From: Aquabacterium sp.
GTDB taxonomy: Bacteria; Pseudomonadota; Gammaproteobacteria; Burkholderiales; Burkholderiaceae_C
Assembly (NCBI RefSeq): GCF_016234775.1
Contig: NZ_JACRAH010000018.1
Coordinates: 25,411 to 89,410 of the forward strand
Direction of reading: 5' to 3'
Length of the DNA stretch: 64,000 bases
Program-made: the position numbers and the translations under genes
In this document: one piece after another, positions 37,516 through 46,185 of the stretch
Layout: each line of letters starts with the position of its first letter
How positions within the stretch are numbered: position 1 is the stretch's first letter
The notes under the pieces: generated by a model
Told to the model about the DNA's origin: nothing
The model's input: only the letters and a program-made list of their open reading frames with translations
Databases searched by the model: none

Positions 37516-37596
37516 GTTTTCGTTCGCTCAGATTCGATTCAGGCGCGCGCTGGTATCAGGCGACCTCAGCCATACACACGAGGCCATGCATGCCCA

Positions 37597-38343
37597 TCAC
37601 CACACCCAGAATTGCCCAACCTTGCTCAAGTTCTTCCAGATCAGGGCACCCATGCCCCCCACTTGGTTGCGCCGCAACGCCACGTAGTCTTCCTGACTTT
37701 TGGTGAGTATGCGCCGTATGGATTTATTGCTCTCACCGCCCATTCTCATTTTTACTAGGACCCGAGGAAGATAGGCCACGCGAATCTCTCCTCGAGCAAA
37801 GTAGCGCAGGACTGCATCATAGTCACCTGAAATACGGAAAGCTGGATCGAAGCCGCCCCATCGGGTAATCACGGCCCTGCGGACAAACAATGTGGGATGT
37901 GGTGGCATCCACCCTCGCGCCAATGCCGTCCTGCTATACGGCCCTGCGCGCCACCGCCGGATGACCTGACTGCTGTTCTCACGTGCTACGTATTCCAAAT
38001 CGCCATACACAGCATCCACGCCTCGAGTTTCGAACGCATGCAGCACATCCGAAAGAACATGTTCGTCGGCAAAAAAATCGTCGGAATGCATGAACCCGAC
38101 CACATCGCCGTCAGCCAATCGAAGCCCCTTGTTCAGCGCATCGTAGATACCTTCATCCGGCTCGCTAACCAAAACCACATCTTCCGTCATCCTTGTACGG
38201 ATGACATCCAGGGTCCCATCGGTGGAACCACCATCAATGATCACCTGCTGCACCCTGGCACCCTGCTGCGTCCGCACGCTGTCGAGCGCCCCCCCGATCA
38301 AAGCCGCTCGGTTATAGACCGCAGTGATGATGGAGAACTTCAT
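37597..38343 (-). CDS. Glycosyltransferase family 2 (WcaE-like)
   Basis: GT-A enzyme, 248 residues. It opens with FSIITAVYNRAALIGGALDSV and has QVIIDGGSTDGTLDVI, SEPDEGIYDALNKG and the DxD-type MHSDDFFADEHV; PHPTLFVRRAV is characteristic of this subgroup. The start is ATG 38343, 10 bases after the carbamoyltransferase stop. It probably adds one residue of the repeat unit. The donor is unknown. Confidence 0.88.
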   Translation of the reverse strand: MKFSIITAVYNRAALIGGALDSVRTQQGARVQQVIIDGGSTDGTLDVIRTRMTEDVVLVSEPDEGIYDALNKGLRLADGDVVGFMHSDDFFADEHVLSDVLHAFETRGVDAVYGDLEYVARENSSQVIRRWRAGPYSRTALARGWMPPHPTLFVRRAVITRWGGFDPAFRISGDYDAVLRYFARGEIRVAYLPRVLVKMRMGGESNKSIRRILTKSQEDYVALRRNQVGGMGALIWKNLSKVGQFWVW

Positions 38344-38353
38344 ACGCCAATAT

Positions 38354-40096
38354 TCAGATGCGTTCGATGATCCAGTCACCCAACGCCAGCATGTCCATTT
38401 TGGTTCGCATGAAACAGTTGAGTGCCTCTTCGGGGCGACAAACAACAGGCTCGTTTTCGTTGAACGAGGTGTTCAGAACCATTGGCACCCCTGTCAACTC
38501 CGAGAAGCGGCTGATCAGTTTGAAATAGCGCGGGTTGCCTCTTTCATGCACGGTCTGCAAGCGACCAGACCCATCAACATGCGTCACGGCTGGCACCAAC
38601 GCTTGCTTTCCCTCTTTGATCGGATAGACCTGCATCATGAATGGCACATCATCGGTTTCGTCAAACCACTCAGGCACGGCGTGCGACAGAACCGACGGCG
38701 CGAAGGGCCGAAAAGATTCCCGACGTTTGATTTTCAGATTCAGTACATCCTTCATGTCCGCGCGTCGAGGATCGCCAAGGATGGAGCGGTTTCCCAATGC
38801 CCTGGGACCCCATTCCATTCGCCCCTGAAACCAACCAATAACTTTGCCTGCCGCGATCGCCTGTGCAACCTGCTCACATAGATCCTGCTCGTCCGAGGCC
38901 CTGTTAACCCGACAGCCCTGGTCTTTCAAGGCAACCTGGCACCTGTCAAGCAACTCGACAACTTCCCTATCCGAGGCTGACGGGCCCCAATAAGCATGAT
39001 CCATGGTGAAGGAGCGCGCCCCGCCCATTTCATGCCATACCACAAAGGCCGCACCGATGGCCCCACCTGCATCGCCAGCCGCAGATTGCACGTAGAGCTG
39101 CTTGAATGGCGTGTTCTTATACACCTTGCCATTGGCCACGGAATTCATGGCGCACCCGCCAGCCAAACAAAGATGGTCCATGCGATGCCGGCGATGGAGG
39201 ACATTCAACAGACTGAAAAACGCTTCTTCATACATCGCCTGAACGGATCTCGCAATGTCCTTGTGTCGTTGCGTCAACTCCTCGTTGGCGGCTCGTGCAG
39301 GGCCCAGCAAAGACTCCAGTTCTGCTGTAAACAAGCGCCCGACGGAGGGGTCTCCACCACCCCACGCATATTCGATCTTTTCCTTGTGATGCCGAAAGTA
39401 CTTCAGGTTGAGCGAGAACCGCCCGTCGTCATGAACCGACACAATCTCACGCATCTCTTTCATGAATACAGGTGATCCATATGGCGCCAAGCCCATCACC
39501 TTGTACTCGTCGCCGTAGTTCGGAAACCCCAACCATTGGGTCAGCGCTTGATAGAAGATGCCCAAAGAGTCAGGAAAGTAGATCTTCTCTTCTACAGTCA
39601 ATTGAGCTCCGTGTCCAATGCCCCATGCAGCACTGGCAAAGTCGCCGAACCCATCGATTGACACAACGACAGCCTCATTGAAGGGGGACACATCGAATGC
39701 AGAAGACAAATGCGCGAGATGATGCTCAATGTGATGTACGCGGCCTCTGAAGCGGCCACCCAGAGCCTTCTCCAACTCCTCTTCGACACTACTACGTTCT
39801 TGCTTGTTCTTGAATCGACTCAAGATCATTTCCAACTCAGGTCGCTTGCCAAGGGTAAAACTGACCTTCTTCCACAAGTTGGCTTTGGCGTCCTGGTTGA
39901 TTGCAAGATGATCGACTTCCTCCAGACCAACACCTGCCTCCTCAAGGCAATAGCGAATGGCTTCGGATGGAAAGCCGGCCCAATGCTTGAGTCGGCGAAA
40001 GCGCTCTTCCTCTGCCGCAGCAATCAGCACCCCGCCTTTCAGAATGCAAGCAGAAGAATCACCGTGATACGCATTGATGCCTAAGATGATGGTCAT
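38354..40096 (-). CDS. Carbamoyltransferase (NodU/CmcH family)
   Basis: Transfers a carbamoyl group from carbamoyl phosphate, through carbamoyl-AMP, to a hydroxyl, here probably a sugar of the polymer. Length 580 residues. The N-terminal kinase-like fold starts ILGINAYHGDSSACILKGG and includes HHLAHLSSAFD (metal His residues) and LAGGCAMNSVANGK. The C-terminal Carbam_trans_C domain contains GWFQGRMEWGPRALGNRSIL and MVLNTSFNENEPVV. Complete with no obvious defects. Flanked by the Wzy-like gene and a GT2. Confidence 0.92.
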   Translation of the reverse strand: MTIILGINAYHGDSSACILKGGVLIAAAEEERFRRLKHWAGFPSEAIRYCLEEAGVGLEEVDHLAINQDAKANLWKKVSFTLGKRPELEMILSRFKNKQERSSVEEELEKALGGRFRGRVHHIEHHLAHLSSAFDVSPFNEAVVVSIDGFGDFASAAWGIGHGAQLTVEEKIYFPDSLGIFYQALTQWLGFPNYGDEYKVMGLAPYGSPVFMKEMREIVSVHDDGRFSLNLKYFRHHKEKIEYAWGGGDPSVGRLFTAELESLLGPARAANEELTQRHKDIARSVQAMYEEAFFSLLNVLHRRHRMDHLCLAGGCAMNSVANGKVYKNTPFKQLYVQSAAGDAGGAIGAAFVVWHEMGGARSFTMDHAYWGPSASDREVVELLDRCQVALKDQGCRVNRASDEQDLCEQVAQAIAAGKVIGWFQGRMEWGPRALGNRSILGDPRRADMKDVLNLKIKRRESFRPFAPSVLSHAVPEWFDETDDVPFMMQVYPIKEGKQALVPAVTHVDGSGRLQTVHERGNPRYFKLISRFSELTGVPMVLNTSFNENEPVVCRPEEALNCFMRTKMDMLALGDWIIERI

Positions 40097-40122
40097 TGTG
40101 TTCTCTTGAGCAAAACGTCAGT

Positions 40123-41613
40123 TCAGTCTTGATATGGTTGTGCAGTCCCGCCTGAGGGCAAGCGTTCACGGTGTGCAACGAACCACACAGCGAATATGGA
40201 GGCGCCGCCATAAAGCAGCAACATGATGGTCAGGATTCTGAAGTAACTGAAGTTTTGATACCAGATTGCACGGAAGCCCATGAAACCCAACACCATGAAC
40301 ATGACCAGGTAAAAGTAGCTGCGAAACACGAGCCCTCTCACCAGTACGCGCCCCAGAAAAAACGAAATGAAACAGGGCACGCCAAACGCTCCGGCGAACC
40401 CAAAATTCCAGTAGGCCTCGGCAACTTCAAATATGCCGCCTTGCGACATGACCGTACCGAACAAGTCGGTTTTCAACTCGAGACCTTCAGGACGAGGCAA
40501 CCCCAAGAATGACGGCGGAGAGATCAGAAGGTAGTTGAAGTAGCTGTTCCCATTAAGGAACCCAGTGATCCCTTGCTCTACCTGAACGATGGCACTGTAG
40601 AAGCCGCCCAACATCATATTGCCCGTCTCGAAGTACAGCATCTTGTGGCCATAGACATCACTGATGATGGAGCCTCGATCGTTGTCCTGCATGAACCGCC
40701 AGGCTTCAATAGGATCCAGCCCTGTGCGCCAGATCGCAAGGTAAGACGCCACCAAGTATCCAACACCCAAGGCAACCAGAATGCCGAGTGACCAATAAAG
40801 CAATCGAGGCAAGTCCAGTATGCGAATCGCCATGGATATCCGCGCATTGACCAGCAAGAGCAGGAGAATAAACAACTGCGGCAAGTAGTCTGCTCGGCTC
40901 CCCACCAGGATGCCCATGACCAGAGAACCGGCGGCCAACACGATAGGCCAACTTAGAAATCCACGAGGCTGAATGGCCGCCAATACAAGACAGGCAACGC
41001 CAATGTAGTGAAAGACGTTGAAAACGCCGAACTCAAGATCAAAGCCTTCTTGACCATCCGCGTACGCCTTGCCCTCTCCGACAAATCCGCCTGACTTCCA
41101 CACATAAAGGGCACTGAAAATGATCACCATGAGCCCACCGATCCTCTGCAAGCGACGGCGACTGTCCGATTCTAAATAGAACAACGGCCTTTCACTGGCC
41201 ATCCCTGACGTGGCCAAGGTCCAACCGATCGACACACCACACAAAGCCAGTGCCCCAGCCAAGACGAGGATTTGCGTATTGGCCAGGCTTTGATACTCCA
41301 GGCCAAAAGGCGCCACATAGACCTCGTTTGGGAATAGCGCCCACACTAGGGCTGCGCCCCAGACCAAAATCCAGATCAGAAAGTACCGAAAGACATACAG
41401 CAAGTTGGCACCGGAACTGGTGACAGCTACGATTCCGTGCAGACCGATCAGAACCGTCATCAACCAGAAATAGGGGAGCGACGGCCAGAACGAGGTCAGG
41501 CTGAAACACAGCGTCGAAGCGCCGGCGACAAAGAACGACCACATCAACGCACGGGCCGATGCAGCTCGTCCGGGCGTGCCAAACAACAACGGTAAGTCGC
41601 GGTTAATGTCCAT
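40123..41613 (-). CDS. Wzy-like O-antigen/repeat-unit polymerase
   Basis: Polytopic membrane protein, about 496 residues with some twelve membrane segments, low overall sequence conservation and a long periplasmic loop (residues about 300-370, including GSIISDVYGHKMLYF). The topology, with GSRADYLPQLFILLL before the loop, matches the oligosaccharide-repeat polymerase group. It would join flipped repeat units in the periplasm. ATG 41613 is chosen, overlapping the upstream GT4 stop by 11 bases; 41646 is a longer option. Confidence 0.75.
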   Translation of the reverse strand: MDINRDLPLLFGTPGRAASARALMWSFFVAGASTLCFSLTSFWPSLPYFWLMTVLIGLHGIVAVTSSGANLLYVFRYFLIWILVWGAALVWALFPNEVYVAPFGLEYQSLANTQILVLAGALALCGVSIGWTLATSGMASERPLFYLESDSRRRLQRIGGLMVIIFSALYVWKSGGFVGEGKAYADGQEGFDLEFGVFNVFHYIGVACLVLAAIQPRGFLSWPIVLAAGSLVMGILVGSRADYLPQLFILLLLLVNARISMAIRILDLPRLLYWSLGILVALGVGYLVASYLAIWRTGLDPIEAWRFMQDNDRGSIISDVYGHKMLYFETGNMMLGGFYSAIVQVEQGITGFLNGNSYFNYLLISPPSFLGLPRPEGLELKTDLFGTVMSQGGIFEVAEAYWNFGFAGAFGVPCFISFFLGRVLVRGLVFRSYFYLVMFMVLGFMGFRAIWYQNFSYFRILTIMLLLYGGASIFAVWFVAHRERLPSGGTAQPYQD

Positions 41614-42742
41614 GGTCTTGGGCAAGCTCGCGATAAATACGGGCACTCTCCGCCGCCAGCCGCGTCAGCTGCCACTGCGGGGGAACCTGCTCCCCTTCCC
41701 GCGCGGAGGTTGAGGCAAGCGCGCTGGTGGCAGTAGACAACTCTATCAAAGCCTCACGCAGCGCATCTATGGACTCCGCCTCTACAACCCGCGCCTGGTC
41801 GGCTACAGCCATCATGGCTTGAACATCTCCCACATCACTGGCAATACAGGCACAGCCCATCGCCAACGCCTCAAGCAACACAAGCGGACAGGCCTCACTG
41901 CGCGAAGGCATCACAAAGATGTCAGAGCTTGCCATCAATGCCCTGACCTCCTCCTTGTCGCGCCACCCCATGAACTCCACTCTCCTATCGGCCCCTGCGC
42001 GCTCTGCTTCGAGAGCCAGTTGACGAAGCTGATTGGCATAACCTGAGTGCGTAGCGAGTTCGGCACCAACGATCTTCAAATGGAACGGAGCACCATAGGC
42101 CTGCATGGCTTTCAACAGCAGGTCCTGTCCTTTCAATGGATTCAGGTTCCCCACCGTCAATACTCTCAAGATCCGACCATCATTCAAAGCCGATGGCGAT
42201 ACGTGCCACGCCGCGGCATTGAGTTGCGCCTGAGAAATCTGAGCTCTGCGCCAGAAGTCAAGATCGACAGCCCCGGGAAGCAGGACTGCATTCCGAATGC
42301 CGTAAACCGAAATTGCTTTGGAGGCCACGGTCGCCACTTGATGTTTGGTACCACGCAACAAGCGCATGCCAATCAGAACGAGTTTGCGAAATGCCGTGGT
42401 TGTCTCATGCAGTTGCCAAAGAACGGGCACACCGAGCAAGCGAGCAGCAATCAAGGGCGCCACATTGCCCCCCCCATGCACATGAAAAATCGCGTCTTCT
42501 GTGCGAATCTTTTTTCGCCAAACAAGCGAGATGATCAAAACAACATTCGCAACCACTTCAAAAAGGTAGAGCGGCGCCCACCAATGACGGAGGTTGAATA
42601 GTGCCAACTCGGTCAAGGGCCCCTTGCCAGACGTCAGCACCACCGCGCTCGACTGACCAGCGAGCGCCTCCCTCAACATATCCACATAGACATGTGGGCC
42701 ACCGATACGGTGGTCCAGCAGAAAATGATAGATAGTCAACAC
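41603..42742 (-). CDS. Glycosyltransferase family 4
   Basis: GT-B enzyme, 379 residues from a GTG at 42742. The N-terminus is TIYHFLLDHRIGGPHVYVDML with the acceptor glycine loop; the C-terminal half has VLTVGNLNPLKGQDLLLKAM and the E-x7-E motif SEACPLVLLEALAMGCACIAS. The open frame extends 92 codons further upstream through the preceding methyltransferase gene, but that part is not glycosyltransferase-like. The GTG overlaps the upstream stop. It adds a sugar of the repeat unit; donor unknown. Confidence 0.86.
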   Translation of the reverse strand: MLTIYHFLLDHRIGGPHVYVDMLREALAGQSSAVVLTSGKGPLTELALFNLRHWWAPLYLFEVVANVVLIISLVWRKKIRTEDAIFHVHGGGNVAPLIAARLLGVPVLWQLHETTTAFRKLVLIGMRLLRGTKHQVATVASKAISVYGIRNAVLLPGAVDLDFWRRAQISQAQLNAAAWHVSPSALNDGRILRVLTVGNLNPLKGQDLLLKAMQAYGAPFHLKIVGAELATHSGYANQLRQLALEAERAGADRRVEFMGWRDKEEVRALMASSDIFVMPSRSEACPLVLLEALAMGCACIASDVGDVQAMMAVADQARVVEAESIDALREALIELSTATSALASTSAREGEQVPPQWQLTRLAAESARIYRELAQDHGH

Positions 42743-43632
42743 GCAGAAGCCTTTGCCTGCGCACTGCTCTGCGGGGGATACATCACGGGCACCCCATCTT
42801 GGACGGGATAGTGATGTCCACAGGTTCGGCAGGACACGTATGCGGGCTGAAACGACAGCTCGATGCTCCCACACGCAGGGCAAGCAAGTAGCGAACGCAC
42901 ATCCAACTTGGCGTTGCGTCGCCGTTGCGAGAACGCGCGCCGCAGCAGGCTCACCAGGTGATAGCGCACGCCCAACTTCGCCGTCGCATATTCGCTTGCA
43001 GGCAAAGGCCAGTCGCATGAATCATCGGGGTTGTCGATCACGTAATCGATCTTGTCGTCCCAGTAGTACCTCACATAAAAAGGTCTGGGTTCGTCCGATG
43101 TGAATCGCAGAAACGCAGCGCACTTGATTTGGTTTTCGTAGCCATCTACTAGGTACGTGTCGTGACGCCAAGAGGGCTTCTTGAATATATGCAAGCGCCC
43201 CTGCTTGTGGTACACCTCAAGTCGATGAAAGCGAAACGGATTGATGCGCTCGAAGAACCCGTCCGGTGTTTCAATGTATCCAGCCTTACCCACCCGCATC
43301 AACTCTTGAATGAAGCGATCTGGGTCACTGGTGTGCTCCAAAACGTGGGATGCGATCACAAAGTCAAAAGACTTGTCTTTGAAGGGCATTCGCTCTGCTG
43401 CACCCAGAACCATCGGCCTGTCTTTGATGAGAGGCAAGTGGAACCGCTCCGGCGTATCCTCATAAGCATCCAGCAGCACATTGGCACGTGGGTACGGATT
43501 TCCGCCCGAACCGACATCGAGAACGAGCTCATCCTTTCCCACCGGGCAATGGAGTCGCCTGGCTGACCACGCCCACCTGCGCAGGCCGAGACCATCCAGT
43601 ACGTCCATCAGGAATGATGTTTCTCGCCTCAT
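42736..43632 (-). CDS. SAM-dependent methyltransferase with C-terminal zinc-ribbon (Trm112-like)
   Basis: 298 residues. The class I methyltransferase fold has motif I ELVLDVGSGGNPYPRANVLLD, DKSFDFVIASHVLEHTSDPDRF and a following IETPDGFFERINP. The last about 60 residues are a small zinc-ribbon, CPACG ... CRTCGHHYPVQDGVPVMYP, similar to Trm112/YcaR. It probably methylates a sugar or lipid-linked intermediate. Coupled at both ends (ATGA overlap with the upstream gene at 43629-43632; GTG overlap downstream). Confidence 0.82.
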   Translation of the reverse strand: MRRETSFLMDVLDGLGLRRWAWSARRLHCPVGKDELVLDVGSGGNPYPRANVLLDAYEDTPERFHLPLIKDRPMVLGAAERMPFKDKSFDFVIASHVLEHTSDPDRFIQELMRVGKAGYIETPDGFFERINPFRFHRLEVYHKQGRLHIFKKPSWRHDTYLVDGYENQIKCAAFLRFTSDEPRPFYVRYYWDDKIDYVIDNPDDSCDWPLPASEYATAKLGVRYHLVSLLRRAFSQRRRNAKLDVRSLLACPACGSIELSFQPAYVSCRTCGHHYPVQDGVPVMYPPQSSAQAKASAC

Positions 43633-44033
43633 TTGGAAGCCTCTACAAACAATGACTCTTTGGGTCGGTTGTCCAAGATCTTTATATCGGGTACCTGCCC
43701 GCCTTGGAGCTGACAGCGAACCACATCCTTGAAGCCTACCTGCTCAAGCAATGCTTTCAGCATCGGAAAGTCATACATGTACTTGTGCCTGGCAGATTGA
43801 TAGTGCTTTGCGCCTGTCAAGCGATAGGCAAGCCGATGAACGATCGAGGGCAAACCCGCCACCAGGGCATTCAAGCTGCCATCGACGTTGATCCAACCCT
43901 TTGTGACGGCAAAGCCGCAACCTAGATTGACCTCAATGACCTCGCCTCTGGCCGGCAAGGAAACCTGGCGTCCCGCCTTGATCACAGCTAGCGAGCGGTT
44001 CATCGCCTCATTCGTAGACTTGATGACAATCAT
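43629..44033 (-). CDS. Internally deleted class I methyltransferase (in-frame remnant)
   Basis: 134 residues. The start is a normal methyltransferase opening: VIEVNLGCGFAVTKGWINVDG, continuing into SLNALVAGLPSIVHRLAYRL. At about residue 80 it jumps to HKYMYDFPMLKALLEQVGFK, which in relatives of about 230-250 residues is near the C-terminus. Roughly 100 residues carrying SAM motif II and the HxxEHL-type region are missing, while the frame is preserved. It ends normally with ILDNRPKESLFVEA. It is coupled by ATGA overlaps at both ends, so it is probably translated but unlikely to bind SAM properly. Not a sequencing frameshift, because the reading frame is intact. Confidence 0.72.
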   Translation of the reverse strand: MIVIKSTNEAMNRSLAVIKAGRQVSLPARGEVIEVNLGCGFAVTKGWINVDGSLNALVAGLPSIVHRLAYRLTGAKHYQSARHKYMYDFPMLKALLEQVGFKDVVRCQLQGGQVPDIKILDNRPKESLFVEASK

Positions 44034-45112
44034 TCGACTCTCCCGGATGAAATCTCCTGAATCCAGTTCACAACGTTCTGCATTCTGGAGCCTACGTCAT
44101 GCCCGTCTCGCCAGACTCGCATTCGTCCAGCGGTCGCAATGGCTTGCCTTTGCTCATCATCATTGAGAAGCCCTTTGATCTTGCTCACCATGTCATCCGC
44201 GTTGCGAAAAAGAATCGCCTCTCGACCATCTTCGAACATGTGAGCCAAATCATCTGAATATTCAGAAGCCAGCACCGTACCTGAAGCCGGAATTTCGAAG
44301 CACCGACGTGTATAGGTGTCTCGATTCAATCGAGAGAAAAAACACAGTGCAACTTTGGCACCACACAAGGCCGCGTTGTACTCATCTCCCCAGACCTGAC
44401 GAACAGGACCTTGCGAATTGAGGACCGGCGAATTCTTAAGAAGTTCGTCCCACTCATGGCCTGGTCCGAAAATTCGAAGCCGCCAGCCCTGCCTCGCGAT
44501 TTCCTCCAGGAGCGCCAGGCGACCGTCATCCTCAAAGTGTCCAGCAAACACGACGTCGCATTCAAAGTCTCGTCTCTGCCGGGCATTCAGGACAACTGGT
44601 CTGTTGCGCGACGGAATAAACCAAGAACGCAGCAGGCGCACTTCCCGCGCCCCACAACGCTCAAAGTCATTCAAATTGTGTTGCCGGTAGGCCAAAACAA
44701 GGTCATAAAGGGGAACACCCCGCAAAAAGTGACGCCACTTCCACATCGGATACTGCGGAGAGAATGGATCGTCGTTGTTGTACCCCACAAGAACCATGCC
44801 AGGCAGATTGTCTTTCAAGGTCTTAAGGGTGGACGGGAGAACATGAGTGCCCCGGTAAACGAACAAGGCGTCCGGCCTGGTGGACAAAGCCAGTCGGCGG
44901 AGGTCGGCGTTCAACCTCGAGACCAACGGGCCCAGCATGTATTTGTTCTGCGCCTTACCGGCAACCTCACTGAGGAATGGAAACCGTTGGCCAGCCTTGA
45001 AGTACTGGTGCCAGCCAAAACGGATCGACTCGTGCCCCAGGCCCAGCAACGCTGTATGAACCGCCTCTTCATGGAGTTCGGAATGCCAGTCACCGACCAC
45101 CAGAACCTTCAT
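44030..45112 (-). CDS. CgeB/DUF3880-like glycosyltransferase
   Basis: About 360 residues. It starts MKVLVVGDWHSELHEEAVHTAL and has FECDVVFAGHFEDDGRLALLEEI, LRIFGPGHEWDEL and the C-terminal TRRCFEIPASGTVLASEYSDD, features of the CgeB-type glycosyltransferase group with a Glyco_trans_1_2 domain. The ATG at 45112 overlaps the upstream GT2 stop (45109-45112). The function is glycosyl transfer in the same polymer; donor unknown. Confidence 0.8.
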   Translation of the reverse strand: MKVLVVGDWHSELHEEAVHTALLGLGHESIRFGWHQYFKAGQRFPFLSEVAGKAQNKYMLGPLVSRLNADLRRLALSTRPDALFVYRGTHVLPSTLKTLKDNLPGMVLVGYNNDDPFSPQYPMWKWRHFLRGVPLYDLVLAYRQHNLNDFERCGAREVRLLRSWFIPSRNRPVVLNARQRRDFECDVVFAGHFEDDGRLALLEEIARQGWRLRIFGPGHEWDELLKNSPVLNSQGPVRQVWGDEYNAALCGAKVALCFFSRLNRDTYTRRCFEIPASGTVLASEYSDDLAHMFEDGREAILFRNADDMVSKIKGLLNDDEQRQAIATAGRMRVWRDGHDVGSRMQNVVNWIQEISSGRVE

Positions 45113-46185
45113 TGGGGCTCCCCGCGATAAACGCCACCGATCGCTGGCGTGCGGCCCAATCGCTTTTTTATGGTGCCAATGATCACGTCCATGTTGTGGG
45201 CCCCCAGCACCAAGATCGCAAGGAAGTAGATCCAAAAAAGCGGATAGCGCCCAAGCCCCATCGTCGACAAGCTTTTGGCATACCGCATGAACTGCCACTT
45301 GGAAAGTCGCGCCTGAATGGAAAGCAAAGGATAGGCGTAATTGGCCATGTCCTTGAGAATAGGCTCGTAGATCGGCACCTGCCGCTCAGTAGCAACGAAG
45401 CTGGCGATCTCCAACATACCCCGAATGAAATGCAGGGACGACTCCGGCGTTTGCGCCTTAGGCTGGAACTTGCCCTTCTCCGCCTCACTGTTACCGAAGT
45501 CCGGCGTGCCGCCATTGCGGTACAACGCGATCACCTGAGGCAGGTAAACCGCATTCATGGTCACCAATAGCTCCGCCACCAAATACAGTTGGTAGAGCAA
45601 AGTGCCATCAAATCGACATGTCGCATGCGCCAGCGCTGCCTTCCGATGCAGGACCATACCGGGAATCACCACGGATCGGCGATAGACCGTGCCAATGGTT
45701 TGGGCCCCAGCGGGAAAGAACAGCTCACGATCAAAGTACTTGAACTCCTGAACGATGTTGGAAGGATCCCCTTCAAAAGCCGCATACGCACGCAGCACCA
45801 CACCGACGTTTGAATGCCTAGCCAATACATCCGAGATAGTCTGCAGCGCATTTGGCGCCATCAAGTCATCGTTCCCCATAAAGAGCACGTAGTCGCCATC
45901 TGCCAACTCAACCAAACGCCGGAGATTGCCGTCATAACCCAGGTTGACTGGGTTCTCGTAATAATGAATTCGTCCGGGGTAGCGTCGCTCGTACTCTCGC
46001 GCAACATCAGCGATCAACGGTCGCTCTGGAGACCCATCCTCGGCGATCACCACGTCAAAGTTGCCATGTGACTGCGACAGTATCGAATCAAGCAACTGGC
46101 TCAACACTGACGCTCGGTTGTAAGCCGGGATGCACACTGATATTTTCAATTTCCTACTCCGGTGATCAGCGGTGCCCGAATACAT
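45109..46185 (-). CDS. Glycosyltransferase family 2 with C-terminal membrane segment
   Basis: GT-A enzyme, 358 residues. It contains KISVCIPAYNRASVLSQLLDS, VVIAEDGSPERPLIADVAR and the acidic LFMGNDDLMAP. A hydrophobic segment near residues 315-330 (PLFWIYFLAILVLGAHN) may anchor it. The ATG at 46185 overlaps the asnB end by 20 bases; a TTG at 46149 would start nearer the conserved region. Confidence 0.86.
   Translation of the reverse strand: MYSGTADHRSRKLKISVCIPAYNRASVLSQLLDSILSQSHGNFDVVIAEDGSPERPLIADVAREYERRYPGRIHYYENPVNLGYDGNLRRLVELADGDYVLFMGNDDLMAPNALQTISDVLARHSNVGVVLRAYAAFEGDPSNIVQEFKYFDRELFFPAGAQTIGTVYRRSVVIPGMVLHRKAALAHATCRFDGTLLYQLYLVAELLVTMNAVYLPQVIALYRNGGTPDFGNSEAEKGKFQPKAQTPESSLHFIRGMLEIASFVATERQVPIYEPILKDMANYAYPLLSIQARLSKWQFMRYAKSLSTMGLGRYPLFWIYFLAILVLGAHNMDVIIGTIKKRLGRTPAIGGVYRGEPQ

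Noticed and set aside
42743..43018. N-terminal extension of the GT4 gene through the methyltransferase
   Set aside because: The extra 92 residues are low-complexity out-of-frame reading of the methyltransferase gene; GTG 42742 begins the conserved fold.
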